From positions 1-21,721 of the forward strand of contig JASCIV010000388.1 in NCBI GenBank assembly GCA_030374735.1: 21,721 bases of DNA. Reading direction: 5' to 3'. A program made the translations under genes and the position numbers. The stretch comes from Gracilaria caudata. Lineage: Eukaryota; Rhodophyta; Florideophyceae; Gracilariales; Gracilariaceae. The notes below the pieces were generated by a model. It was not told the DNA's origin. It saw only the letters and a list, made by a program, of their open reading frames with translations, and searched no databases. Positions 9,651 through 19,100 of this stretch are shown piece by piece (within the stretch, counting starts at the first letter, position 1; every line of letters begins with the position of its first letter).

Positions 9651-10758
9651 TGTGCGGCAATGCTGCAATGATACTGCCAACTGCTTTCATTCGTTATTCG
9701 AAGAACGCATAAATGCAGTGCACAAGTGCAAGAGGTGAAGCTGCATGGTTGCGCTTTGTCTCACCCGAAGCGCAGTGATGCAGCCACAAAACAAAATGCT
9801 ACGTAAGTTATCAGCTAATACGCGATCAGACGCATGTTTCCTATCACGCCGTCTATTCTCAATAGACATAAATCTTTCTTTGGATTTCAAATAGGATAAA
9901 TTCCCCGATATATCTGCAATTCCTTGATATTGTTTTCTCCACCCATATTGCCTTAGACGTTCATTCCTTTCCGTTTTCCAGTAGTGGGTGAGTGGGGCGC
10001 ACAAAGCCAGGCGTAGCATGGAAGATGGGTGACATGCACGACCAAGATGGTTGCGAGGGTCTTCACTGCGCGAAAAGAGGACAACACACTCGGCATCCGA
10101 TGCTTCCAAGGAACTAATAAAAAAAAAGTGCTCTTGAAGAAACCGGGGTCCTATTCAGTTGATTAGGGTATTATCGCTTTCAACGTGAATTGCGAATGTT
10201 GTTGGACATCGCTGGAGGAATAAATAGTGTATGATGTTGTGAAGTCAAAGAAAATGTGAATGCATGAACATCTGCGTTTCCTTTATTGAAGTGGGGAGGG
10301 TGTGGTCCGATCCTATCTGCAGTGGCTACTTGGTAGCCCTAGGGCAGAAGGTGCAATCAGTTCACAGCGAGTAAAGCACTCGAAGGTGCCGATGCGTCGT
10401 GCGTGCACAAGCAATGTGCAAGTCTTGATCGAGAGTGCTGGCACGGAGTGTGGCCAACGTCACCCTGATGTTGATAATGTAGTAGATTTTCTTTAGCCAA
10501 AAGAACCATTTTCTCTGAACAGGTTTGCTTGGAGTAGGCTCCGACTGAGGTACCGGCCCATCTAAATCTGAGGATGGTCTCGTAAGGTAGTAGTGCTCAC
10601 ATGCGCGAGTGTAAAAGGCTCTGGTTGTGAGAAAGGTTCCTGCTCGTCAAGGAAGCACATCATCAACACTATTGGCGAGGGAACTACCATCTGCTTTCTT
10701 TGGGCCTCACCAAGTTTGTTGTGCAGTCCCTCTCAGCTCCTACGTGTTCATATCCAAA
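9651..10758. other. Gene-free region between copy A and the Cys-rich ORF
   Basis: 1.1 kb of mixed composition. A minus-strand frame (stop at 9687, ATG at 10022) and short plus-strand frames are present, but none has a recognisable motif. An A run lies at 10120-10128. No RNA gene was noticed. Confidence 0.5.
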
Positions 10759-11067
10759 ATGTGTAAGTTTCGAGTTCTAAGGAGGAAAGATGGCACCAAG
10801 TTCACCTGGAAAGCAACCGATTGTGGCAACAAGGAATGCAAATATTCTAGTTGTTACCAGGATACGGAGAACGTTCCTCAAAACAGTTGTGAGGGTAGTC
10901 AAGAAGATGTCCGCGAAAGTGAATGTGCGGACTCCATGAAGGACAACTGCGGCGACCAGAACCACAAATACTCTGATTCTTACGAGGGTAATGAGAACAG
11001 TGCTTTGAAAGGTCGTCAGCGTTTTGGGATAGAATTGGCGCGCAGTGTGAGAGATAGATGTGAGTGA
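10759..11067 (+). CDS. Hypothetical small Cys-rich protein with an internal repeat
   Basis: A 102-residue frame from an ATG with A at -3. I do not recognise the family. Support for coding comes from an internal duplication: 10819-10878 and 10945-11004 are related 60-bp units exactly 126 bp (42 codons) apart, both in frame. They share Cys-Gly, Lys-Tyr-Ser, Tyr and Glu-Asn positions, and several differences fall at third codon positions (TGT/TGC, TAT/TAC). Near the stop a consensus donor GTGAGT (11060) and a pyrimidine-rich acceptor CTCTCCGCTAG (ending 11141) would define an 82-nt intron and change the tail to YRSIFCVKFIAR with stop at 11179 (112 residues). The product is hydrophilic, with no signal peptide and no membrane segment. 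Confidence 0.35.
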   Translation: MCKFRVLRRKDGTKFTWKATDCGNKECKYSSCYQDTENVPQNSCEGSQEDVRESECADSMKDNCGDQNHKYSDSYEGNENSALKGRQRFGIELARSVRDRCE

Positions 11068-11179
11068 CGCCGTTGAAGAAGATGTGGAAGGGGATAAAGG
11101 TATTGATGATGAAGGGAGCAGATTGCATTTCTCTCCGCTAGATAGGTCAATTTTTTGTGTGAAGTTCATCGCGCGGTAG

Positions 11180-11547
11180 ACAGCTCGTGAGTTAGAGATA
11201 CTGTAGCTTGCCATAAACTCAGCATTGAAACAATTCTCAGTTAGGAAGGTACGAAGGTACGTTCTAGGAAAGAGCGGTGTGGCAGCTTCATCCAGTTCCT
11301 TGAAGATTGCGCATGTGATGACAGAGTCACGAGAGGAGCACACGTGTGCAACGCACACGGCGCACATGACGCTGTACTCTGATCTGGCCAGTGTACGGCA
11401 CATGGCGCACACGACGCGCAAAAGAGATCGACTCGGAATGCAAAATGTGGTCACACACCTGCTCTGAGACTTAATACGATTAAACTTCACTTCACAGTGT
11501 TCATTCTTCTTGTGCGCCGCGTGAGGCGTTAAACAACCGAGTCCACG
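11180..11547. other. Region upstream of the ankyrin gene
   Basis: About 370 nt with no gene. It contains short CACACGGCGCACATG / CACATGGCGCACACG near-repeats (about 11354-11414). It presumably includes the promoter of the ankyrin gene, but no TATA-like element is convincing. Confidence 0.45.
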
Positions 11548-12873
11548 ATGGAGAGCGATTTGATTAGAGCTGCTTGTCGAGGCCAATTGCGGAAAGTTAG
11601 GAAGCTGCTGACGCTCGGCGCCGACGTTAATGACGCAGGCTATTGGAAAGATGCCAAAACTATAGCATTGTTTTCCGCCGCTGAGAACGGACACGAAAGA
11701 GTCGTTGCAGCGCTGCTCGCAAGCGGTGTAGAAGTAAACGCCGCAGACGATCGTTGAAACACTTCATTGATAAAAGCCGCCGAAGCAGGACAGGTGACTG
11801 TCATTGAGGCGCTACTTGTGTCCGGGGCAGACGTAAACGCTGCAAATCAATTCGGGAAAAGACCTTTGCACCGTGCCACATGGAAGGCACATTTAGCAGC
11901 CACGAAAGCGCTGCTGACGCTCGGCTCCGACGTGCACTGCACGGACAACTCAGAGAACACGCCGCTTCATGACGCGGTTAAAAGAATTGATCCGTCCATT
12001 TCACCCGATGCCATAACCTGGACTAACCAACAGCAAAATGGCCAAGAAATCATCTGCTCAGACGAAGAGGAAAGACAAATCGCGGTGGTGAAAGCTTTGC
12101 TGGCGCGCGGCGCTGACGTTCACTGCACCGACTTTTCTGGAAACACGCCGCTTCACGTCGCCGCGAGAGAGTTCAAACATTGCTTGGTGCAGGTGCTGTG
12201 GCGCGCTGGTGCTGACCCCTTCAAACAGAACGAGAATGGCGAGACGCCAATGTTTCTGTCACCACAAGAGAGTTATGCCGCCAAACAGATGCGAGCCGCC
12301 CCGCGCTCATGTCCTACTCCGTCCTTCTCGAAGACCAAGTTACGTGACGTACTCGGTTCTCTGGCATCTATTTCTTGCTCAGGCGAACAAACGATCACTG
12401 CTCAAGATGTAATACCGGAGCTGCAACACGTATTACAACAGAATCTCAGTCAAGCTGGCGCTGAAATCAGTGTGGACGAGGGTGACGTAGAAGATGTTGT
12501 CATGGAACACATGGACCACAAGACTGGTTTGCTTGGCATGGAAGCAGTCATCAAATCGTTCTACGACCTGCAAAGAGAGTATCCAGCGGTTGGACGCCGA
12601 CGAGAACCGCCGGAGCTACGAGCAACGTTTAAAAAGGCCACGCGGTCAAGGAGCGTGCTCAAAACTAAGCTTGCCAAGCGGCTGTTGCGTTCGTTGTTTG
12701 ATGAGTCCGGACGTGAGGCTGGTTCTTCGGAAGCACCAGTATCGTTCAAAAGGAGCACAACCGATTGGAATGAATCAGACGTGGATGGACTTCTGGCCCG
12801 TCACAGGTTTGATGAGAACGTGATTGATGAGGAAGGATTTGTAGAGGTGGGAATGAAGGCCTTGTTCGCATAG
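11548..12873 (+). pseudogene. Ankyrin-repeat protein gene interrupted by an in-frame TGA
   Basis: The frame starts at an ATG in strong context (CACGATGG), runs 69 codons, meets TGA at 11755-11757, and continues in the same frame for 371 codons to TAG at 12873. Repeats continue across the stop: the break falls where the ankyrin pattern expects Gly (AADDR-[G]-NTSLIKAAEAG), so a single GGA-to-TGA change explains it. About six or seven ankyrin units occupy residues 3-240, one carrying an acidic insertion (EIICSDEEER). The rest (about 245-440) is a hydrophilic tail with two degenerate EF-hand-like stretches (EHMDHKTGLLGMEAV; NVIDEEGFVEVG). Ankyrin repeats bind proteins; no enzyme domain is present. 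It may be a recent pseudogene, a readthrough gene or a sequencing error. Confidence 0.75.
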
Positions 12874-12892
12874 CTCGCATGAACTCTCACGC

Positions 12893-14647
12893 ATGGGGTA
12901 TCTCGATTATAACGCAGCATGGTATGAACGTCGTGGAAGGTTCAAACAGGTAAGAAACATGCCTTATTCCACTGTTTTGTCGTGTAAGGTGGAAGAAATT
13001 CGTCTTTGCGGAAATCGCGTTGTAGACTGGCGCACCGATGGGTCAATTTACGTCAAAGTATCGCACCCTAATGTCCCAGAAGCGTTGTTATGTACGACGG
13101 TGTCGACCGCACTCTACGGTTATGTCCCAATGGTTTTGGCGGTAGATGAAGAGCGAAACGCATTGGTACAGGTTGGTGCGCGACGAGTGGATTATTCAGA
13201 CCCGGCAGCTGTCGTAAGAATGATTGCAGATTTCCACATCGCTTCAATCTCGCACATCGATGATCTAAGAGCGGGAGGCGTTCCAGATCGAGGACTAAAA
13301 TGGCTTTCCTCTAATTTGACAAACATTCTTTATCATCCCATCCTCGACATCTGTAATGACAAAGAGAACCTTCACTCGTTGAGAAAACGAACAGATGAGC
13401 TGCATTGCATTCTGGCTCAGCTTATGAGCTTTGGCATCCCAGAGACACTGGTTCATGGTGATTGTGAAGAGCAAAATATTAGATGTGGTCTGGAACCAAA
13501 ACATGGATTGTGTTTCATCGATTGGGCGAACTGTTGTATCGGACCCCAATTCTTTGATCTCTACCGTTTAACTATTGAAGACAGTTGGGGTTTCAACTCT
13601 TTGAAAGGTGCTATAGATTCATACTTCGACGCTCGGAAAGGATCCCCCTGTCAATTCAAAATGCCACTGGCATTTTCCCACATTCCTTCTATGTTTTCGT
13701 GCTACAACCTAAGTGTTTTGCTGGATATGTATGAAATGTTGGAGCCAATTGAGAGGCCGATGCTACTTCAAGTCCTGGAAGATCGAGTGGGACGTATTTG
13801 TGACACCTTAAACCGGGATAGTGAAGTTGGTCCAGGCTCATGGGAAGGAGATGATGAACAACCTAACACTTATCATGTCGTCATTCCCTCGCCCGACGCG
13901 TGCTCTTTACTTGCTCATCGATCAAAATCTCAGATAAGCCTCCCAGTGCTCAATCCACGGAAAACCGAAAGGTCTGAATGGATCATCAATTGGGACAAAG
14001 ACACCGGTAGATTACACGACGTCATTAAAGCTGAGATTGGGTTAGACGTATTTATTCTACGACCTCTTTGGGTACGCCCCGACTCCCAATATGGTCTTGA
14101 GGAAGTTGTGTTACTTGTGGAGATTGTAGATGATTGCTTGGAGGTAACAAATGGTTTTGAGTGGATAAGTCGCGAAGATGCTCTGAAGAAAGAATGGGCG
14201 GAGATTGACCACAGGTTTGATACCAAAGAACAGCTATATTCCATACTGGATAACAATTCAGTAAGCGCGATGGAAAGGAAATGGATGCCATGGCGCTTTC
14301 CGGGCTGGTTCGGGAAAACTGTGACTTGGATCGGTTCGGCGCTTTCTAACCAGAACTTAGAAGTGAAAGGACCTGTGTCAGTGGTCCGAAAGACATTCCT
14401 TGGGTGCATAATGAAGTTCAAAGTTCGTCTTGATGCTCGACAAGTAGACAGTCCACTCAAGGACGACGTCGTGTTCGTCAAAGCTGGGCACACCAACCTA
14501 TTAACGGCACCTGCAATTTCGGCTATATCTGACATGCTCCCTGATATTGCGCCACGCCTTTTGGCAGTGAATGTTTATCGCAACTTGTACATGGAGTGGA
14601 ATGTCAGGTCTAATGTTCTGCACGTATCAACACGGAACTACTCATGA
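12893..14647 (+). CDS. APH-fold kinase with Nudix-like domain and start of a second APH unit
   Basis: 584 residues from the ATG 19 nt after the ankyrin stop. Unit 1 (about 1-305) is a phosphotransferase of the aminoglycoside/choline-kinase fold: probable ATP lysine Lys55 (SIYVKVSH), catalytic loop HGDCEEQN (His188, Asp190, Asn195) and metal-binding Asp210 (CFIDWANC). Residues about 327-455 resemble the degenerate Nudix-like domain that precedes APH domains in bacterial proteins of this family (TYHVVIPSPD ... RLHDVIKAEIGLDVFILR). Then comes the family hinge MPWRFPGWFGKTVTWI and the N-lobe of unit 2 with Lys530 (VFVKAGH). The frame ends at 14647 just where unit 2 should continue in another frame. 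Substrate unknown; resistance to a drug should not be assumed. The single-exon, bacterial-like architecture suggests transfer. Confidence 0.7.
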   Translation: MGYLDYNAAWYERRGRFKQVRNMPYSTVLSCKVEEIRLCGNRVVDWRTDGSIYVKVSHPNVPEALLCTTVSTALYGYVPMVLAVDEERNALVQVGARRVDYSDPAAVVRMIADFHIASISHIDDLRAGGVPDRGLKWLSSNLTNILYHPILDICNDKENLHSLRKRTDELHCILAQLMSFGIPETLVHGDCEEQNIRCGLEPKHGLCFIDWANCCIGPQFFDLYRLTIEDSWGFNSLKGAIDSYFDARKGSPCQFKMPLAFSHIPSMFSCYNLSVLLDMYEMLEPIERPMLLQVLEDRVGRICDTLNRDSEVGPGSWEGDDEQPNTYHVVIPSPDACSLLAHRSKSQISLPVLNPRKTERSEWIINWDKDTGRLHDVIKAEIGLDVFILRPLWVRPDSQYGLEEVVLLVEIVDDCLEVTNGFEWISREDALKKEWAEIDHRFDTKEQLYSILDNNSVSAMERKWMPWRFPGWFGKTVTWIGSALSNQNLEVKGPVSVVRKTFLGCIMKFKVRLDARQVDSPLKDDVVFVKAGHTNLLTAPAISAISDMLPDIAPRLLAVNVYRNLYMEWNVRSNVLHVSTRNYS

Positions 14648-15267
14648 AGACATTGGCGACTTTTCAGAAACGTTCGACTTCCCACCTAAAGCAACTCAAA
14701 AACGCTGGAGTGCCCGTGTACACAGTGGAATGGGTGCGCGCAAATATTCGAGAGATCTCGCAGTACCCCCTTGTTGATCGATGTAAAGATGGGAACTCCG
14801 TGACAAGATTTCGTGCTAACCTCTCTCGACTGGAGGTATGTTTTGAAGAGTTAGAATCTTACAACATTCCAGATACTCTTCTACACGGTGATTTCCATGC
14901 CGGAAATGTGGGGAGCGATATGAACAATTCTTATTACCATATATTTGACTGGAACAGCTCCTTCATTGGACATCCGTTCTGCGATTTTGCTGTGATGCAA
15001 AGGTCAGAATACGAACCCGAGAAGGAACAAGAGACTGCTGAACGAGCGTACTTTCAACGTTGGGACAAGTATGGGAACAAGGAGACACTGCAGCGAGTTT
15101 CAGAGCTAGCCTTAATTGCTTACTTCTGCATTGAACTCCACCGACTTCAAGATGTGTCCGAAGCCGTGGAGACCGAAGACTATGAGTCAGTCATAAGAAT
15201 GTGCAGCGACGCAATAGACACTGTGCTCTACGGACTGAAAGTTCGATTTGGGGATGATGCTTCGTAG
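14614..15267 (+). pseudogene. C-terminal part of the second APH unit (frameshifted from the preceding ORF)
   Basis: Open from 14614; the first ATG is at 14644 and the stop at 15265-15267. From that ATG (207 residues) it has the catalytic loop HGDFHAGN (His81, Asp83, Asn88) and metal Asp102 (IFDWNSSF). Its beginning (LLMKTLATFQKRSTSHLKQLKNAGVP) aligns with unit 1 residues 107-131 (VVRMIADFHIASISHIDDLRAGGVP), so it continues the unit whose N-lobe lies at the end of the preceding frame. The break falls near 14615-14625 and needs one base lost or two gained. Separately it would lack the ATP-binding lobe. A short intron (GT at 14600 to AG at 14646 or 14664) could also restore the frame, but it would be shorter than the confirmed introns, and the longer version deletes the aligned helix. 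Confidence 0.65.
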
Positions 15268-15339
15268 CTTACGAAAGCAGGGGTGGGCCGCAGTCGTTTG
15301 AAATGCCAATCGATTGCAATCCTGCAATCGCAATCGGCC

Positions 15340-15437
15340 ATTGCTTTTCTTGTTGCTATTGCAATCGCGATTGCTTCTCTCATTGCAATTGCAATCTCGA
15401 TTGCTTTTCTCGTTGCACGTCCAATCGCGATTGCTTC
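15340..15437. repeat. 30-bp minisatellite (three copies plus a partial)
   Basis: Units at 15340-15369, 15370-15399 and 15400-15429, with a partial at 15430-15437. Each begins ATTGCTT(T/C)TCT and ends AATC(G/T)CG. A shorter run of GCAAT/CGATTGC words precedes it (15308-15335). Lying between the APH stop and duplicated copy B, it is probably non-coding although one frame stays open (Ile-Ala-rich). Confidence 0.8.
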
Positions 15438-15523
15438 AAGCCGCAGTTTAGGAATACGTTCATTAATCAGGTCTAGAAAGAGACTTCACGGAGCATTCAC
15501 AACGCTTTTGCTAGTGCGATGAA

Positions 15524-16150
15524 CGACTTTATTCGTCACCGTTCTCTTCGTTCGTAACGACAGGCCTATCGTCGTGTTCCGTCAGATGGGCGTGCGATGA
15601 AAGCTAGGGAGTTCTTGTTATGTGGTTGCGTGAAAATCTAATCGCCTCGCACTATTGAAGGAAGCTCTGCAGCATTTGTGTCTAGACTGAATGTTTGCCA
15701 GGGGTTTCATCCGTCCGGGGGAGCAAACGGGTTCAGAATACAGACACCCTTGTATCTACAACTGTTTCCTTCTTTCGGGATGATTTCACTTTAATTCTTT
15801 TGTGAAAGGAGGACCCATGGACCCGTGGCTCTTCAGCTGTTTGGAAGCCTTTGTCTTTCCGTGATCTTATACCTTTTATGGCCAATTGAGTTGCCATCTT
15901 GTGCAAGTCGTTTGGTACCGGGTGGCAGAGCCCTTTTCCAACTTTGTACAAACGCAGTCGCTTGTCTTAGGTCATTGTGACACTCACTAATCGTTTTCTG
16001 AATATCTCACAGTACAATTTTCGACAATCCTCTCTTCCTTAGAACGGTATCAACCGCCGCTCACTACGACTTCTTCAAGAACCGATTCCTAAAGAATGGC
16101 TTTGAACTGGCAACTCTCGCGCTCTTTGCATTCCCTGAACGAGCCTTTTT
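15524..16150. repeat. Duplicated segment, copy B (3' flank and last codons of WDHD1)
   Basis: This is the sister of 9032-9650 and contains the functional end of the WDHD1 coding sequence (16064 onward) plus about 540 bp of its downstream flank. Shared blocks are listed under copy A. In this copy the frame that is open in copy A stops at TAA (AAA ATC TAA, about 15635), which argues that the shared flank is not protein-coding. Confidence 0.8.
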
Positions 16151-19100
16151 TGTAGCCTTCTTTTGTCCGACAGCATGCCCTCCCATACTCGCCTGAGATG
16201 CTGCTGTCGGCGCTTTTCGCTTCCTCTTTGTCCTCGCTGCATTGCGCCCCTTCCCAGTTGAAGTATCCACCGTTGGTTTCACATCCACTTTCTTCTCTTC
16301 ATCGCCCGTCCCTACTGTTTGTCCCTCCTCCTCCTCCTGCTCGTCCTCCATACCATTTTCTTCCTCATCATCAGTGACAGCCATCACTGCCAAAGCTGCC
16401 TCTCGCCTCATATCCGCTTCCTCATTCTTGCCGATCTGCTCTATCACATCGTCCTCCTCTATTTCAGCTCGAGTCGGAGCTTTGCTCCTTCGCATACCTT
16501 CTTTTCTCACACTAGCGACAACCTCTGAGCCATTATTTTCAGGATTCATTCCCAAGTCTCCTTCTTCTTGTGCCGCTACGTTGTGGGATGTCACCTTAAT
16601 ACCCCTTCCTTTCATCTTCTTTCGTCTCACGTTTCTCTTCTCACTAGCAATCAGGTCCATCTTCTGCATAGCAACCTGATCCACTTTCTCAACAAGTACG
16701 TTTCGCTTGTAATGCCTCGCAAGTTCCACAGCGTACTTGAAAGAAACCTCACAGTTGAGGCGTGTTGCAATATCAAAAGCCCGCATATTCTGTTCTCTCT
16801 TGCAGGCGTCTTCCATCAGAGCAAGCAGGCATTTATCCGTCTCCACTTCCAACCTAGACACTCTTTCCTCAGCCTCCTCAACATCAGAATCGTCTGACTC
16901 ACATTCCTCTTCAACTTCCTTCTTGTCGTTCAGCGCTCGTTGCAGATCAAGTTTAGTTCTCATCAGTCGTTCTATCACTGGGGGTTTCCCTGTCTGAGGC
17001 ATCTTCTCCAACACTGGCGCACTGAGCTTCAGACTTCGCAAGGCAGGCTTTGGCTTGGCTGCCGGGTATCTCTCGCTGGAAAGACAGGACACACCAATGA
17101 GGTTTGTAGATGTAGCTGCTGCCACCCAGAACCAGTCGCATTCACTATACTGAGCAGCGTTTTGCATCATGGGAACCCACCTCTTGGATGAACTCGTGTC
17201 AGTCAGCATCCACAACCAGCCTTTTGAGTCATAGCAACATAGCTCAACAGTATCATTAGTAAACCCAATCCATTCTAGAGATGCGTTTGGATGCATAACT
17301 AGATTCCCTCCATAAACGACGGCTCCAACTTCTGCGGAGTTATCAATCTCAATTACTTCGCACTTCAGGATCGCCGATGCCGAGTCGCCATAGACAATCA
17401 CAAGCTTTCTGTCAACTGCCGCTAACGTCACAACAGTACCAGGCATCCCAAATGTACTTGTCTGAAGTCCAGGCAACGAGAACACGCGCACTAGATTACT
17501 CGGCACAGTGGCGACAGCACAAAATCGTTTCCCAAGAGCCATACAGCTTATATCATCTTGCTGGTCCAAGATGTTCGTCCATTCCGAATTATGAGCCCAT
17601 GAATGAAATGGCCTGAACGTGAACAGCGCACCATGCTCTTTCTTCTTGTTCGACCCCAATAACACACCCCACTCTGATATGCAGGCCATAGTATATCCAA
17701 AGTGATCCTTGATCGTAATCGTCCTTTTCGAAGCATCCGCAAACTCGATGGCAACAATATCATGCGTCTTTTCATCGAAAGTCATCACCGTTCCCACAAG
17801 GTTCCACGCGAGAATATGTCTACCCTTCTTCTTCTTTTCCGACATCGGAGTGCTAGTTGGCATGAACGGTACATGAACAATCTCTTCAAAAGCAGGTCGT
17901 TCTCGTCGCGTCCGGTGACGCGAAGCTCTCTTTTTTCGAGGTGGGAGCTGAACACCACCGTTTTCGAGGCCCTCAAATTCGCCAGGCACTTCTTCATCCG
18001 ATGCGGAGTCATCTCCACTTTCATCACTTCCATCAGAAGAGCCAGATGCATTTCCATTGTTGCGCTCAAACTCTTCCTCATCATCAGCTTCCACATCATT
18101 CGGATCAAATGTAAACCCATTCTCAAGTTGTTGATCATTATCCTCGTTCTCCTCTTCAGCTTCCGACAGAGGTTCCTTCAGCTTCGAACTCCTAGAAGCA
18201 GCAGCATTCTTTTTCTTCTTTTGAGGCGCCTTCCTGCGACGATGCTTCGCCTTTGAGCGTTTGATCTGTCCGTCCTCATCATCTTCCTCATTTCCACCAA
18301 GTTTCTGTTTCTTCTTCTCTTTGTCATCGTCGTCCGGAAACGAAGGAAGCTCAACCCGAGTAGCATTCCCAAAGGGAGGCGGCATATGTGGGGGTACAAC
18401 ATCCGCCACAATGCCCCACTGTCCAATCTTATCAATGAATACAAATGCATTACAAGTAGGATGCCAAATAAGTTTCTGCGGAACATCGACAGTCTTCCAA
18501 CTGCCAAGCACCTTCTTTTCCTCAACATCCCACAGTGCAGTTGTAAAATTCTCCTTCGAAGCAAGAAGGTATCGCCCATTGGGGCTCCATGCCACCGCAG
18601 ACACCACGTCCTTCCCTTTGTCCGAAATTATATCATCTTCGTCGTCATCCTCATTAGCATCCTCCAACAGAAAATCATAACTCCACTTGTGCCTAGACAC
18701 AAACACAATGCCGTTATCAGTAGCAAATACAATACAACCGCCATCCGGCGACCACGCCGCATGATTTGCCTTGCGTCCATTAAGTTCCACCTTTCCGATA
18801 TTGATGCATTTATCAGCATCCCACACGGAAGCCACGCCGGACTCGCCAATACTGACGATGTAATCAGAGTTGGGATCATAAAACAGAGCTCGAAACGCCT
18901 CAAAAGCGACACCATTGGTGACTCGCAAGACGGTGACATTTGACGGTGTAGCAGTCAAAATGAGCTTTAGAACCCCCGGCTCATCGCCGGCAGCGGCGAC
19001 AAACGCGCCCGTTGGAGAAAAAGCCACACATCGAACCGGGCCTGCAAAGCGAGCGCAAGACTGCACAAGCTCTCCATCCACGACAAACTTGTCGCCCTTT

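Noticed and set aside
9687..10022. Minus-strand frame of about 111 codons
   Set aside because: No motif, no context and no codon-level evidence.
10777..11694. 305-codon minus-strand frame overlapping the ankyrin start and the Cys-rich ORF
   Set aside because: Overlaps two better supported plus-strand frames; hydrophobic/Ser-rich translation without a family.
15340..15437. Possible CRISPR-like array
   Set aside because: Units are contiguous, degenerate and without spacers; it is a minisatellite.
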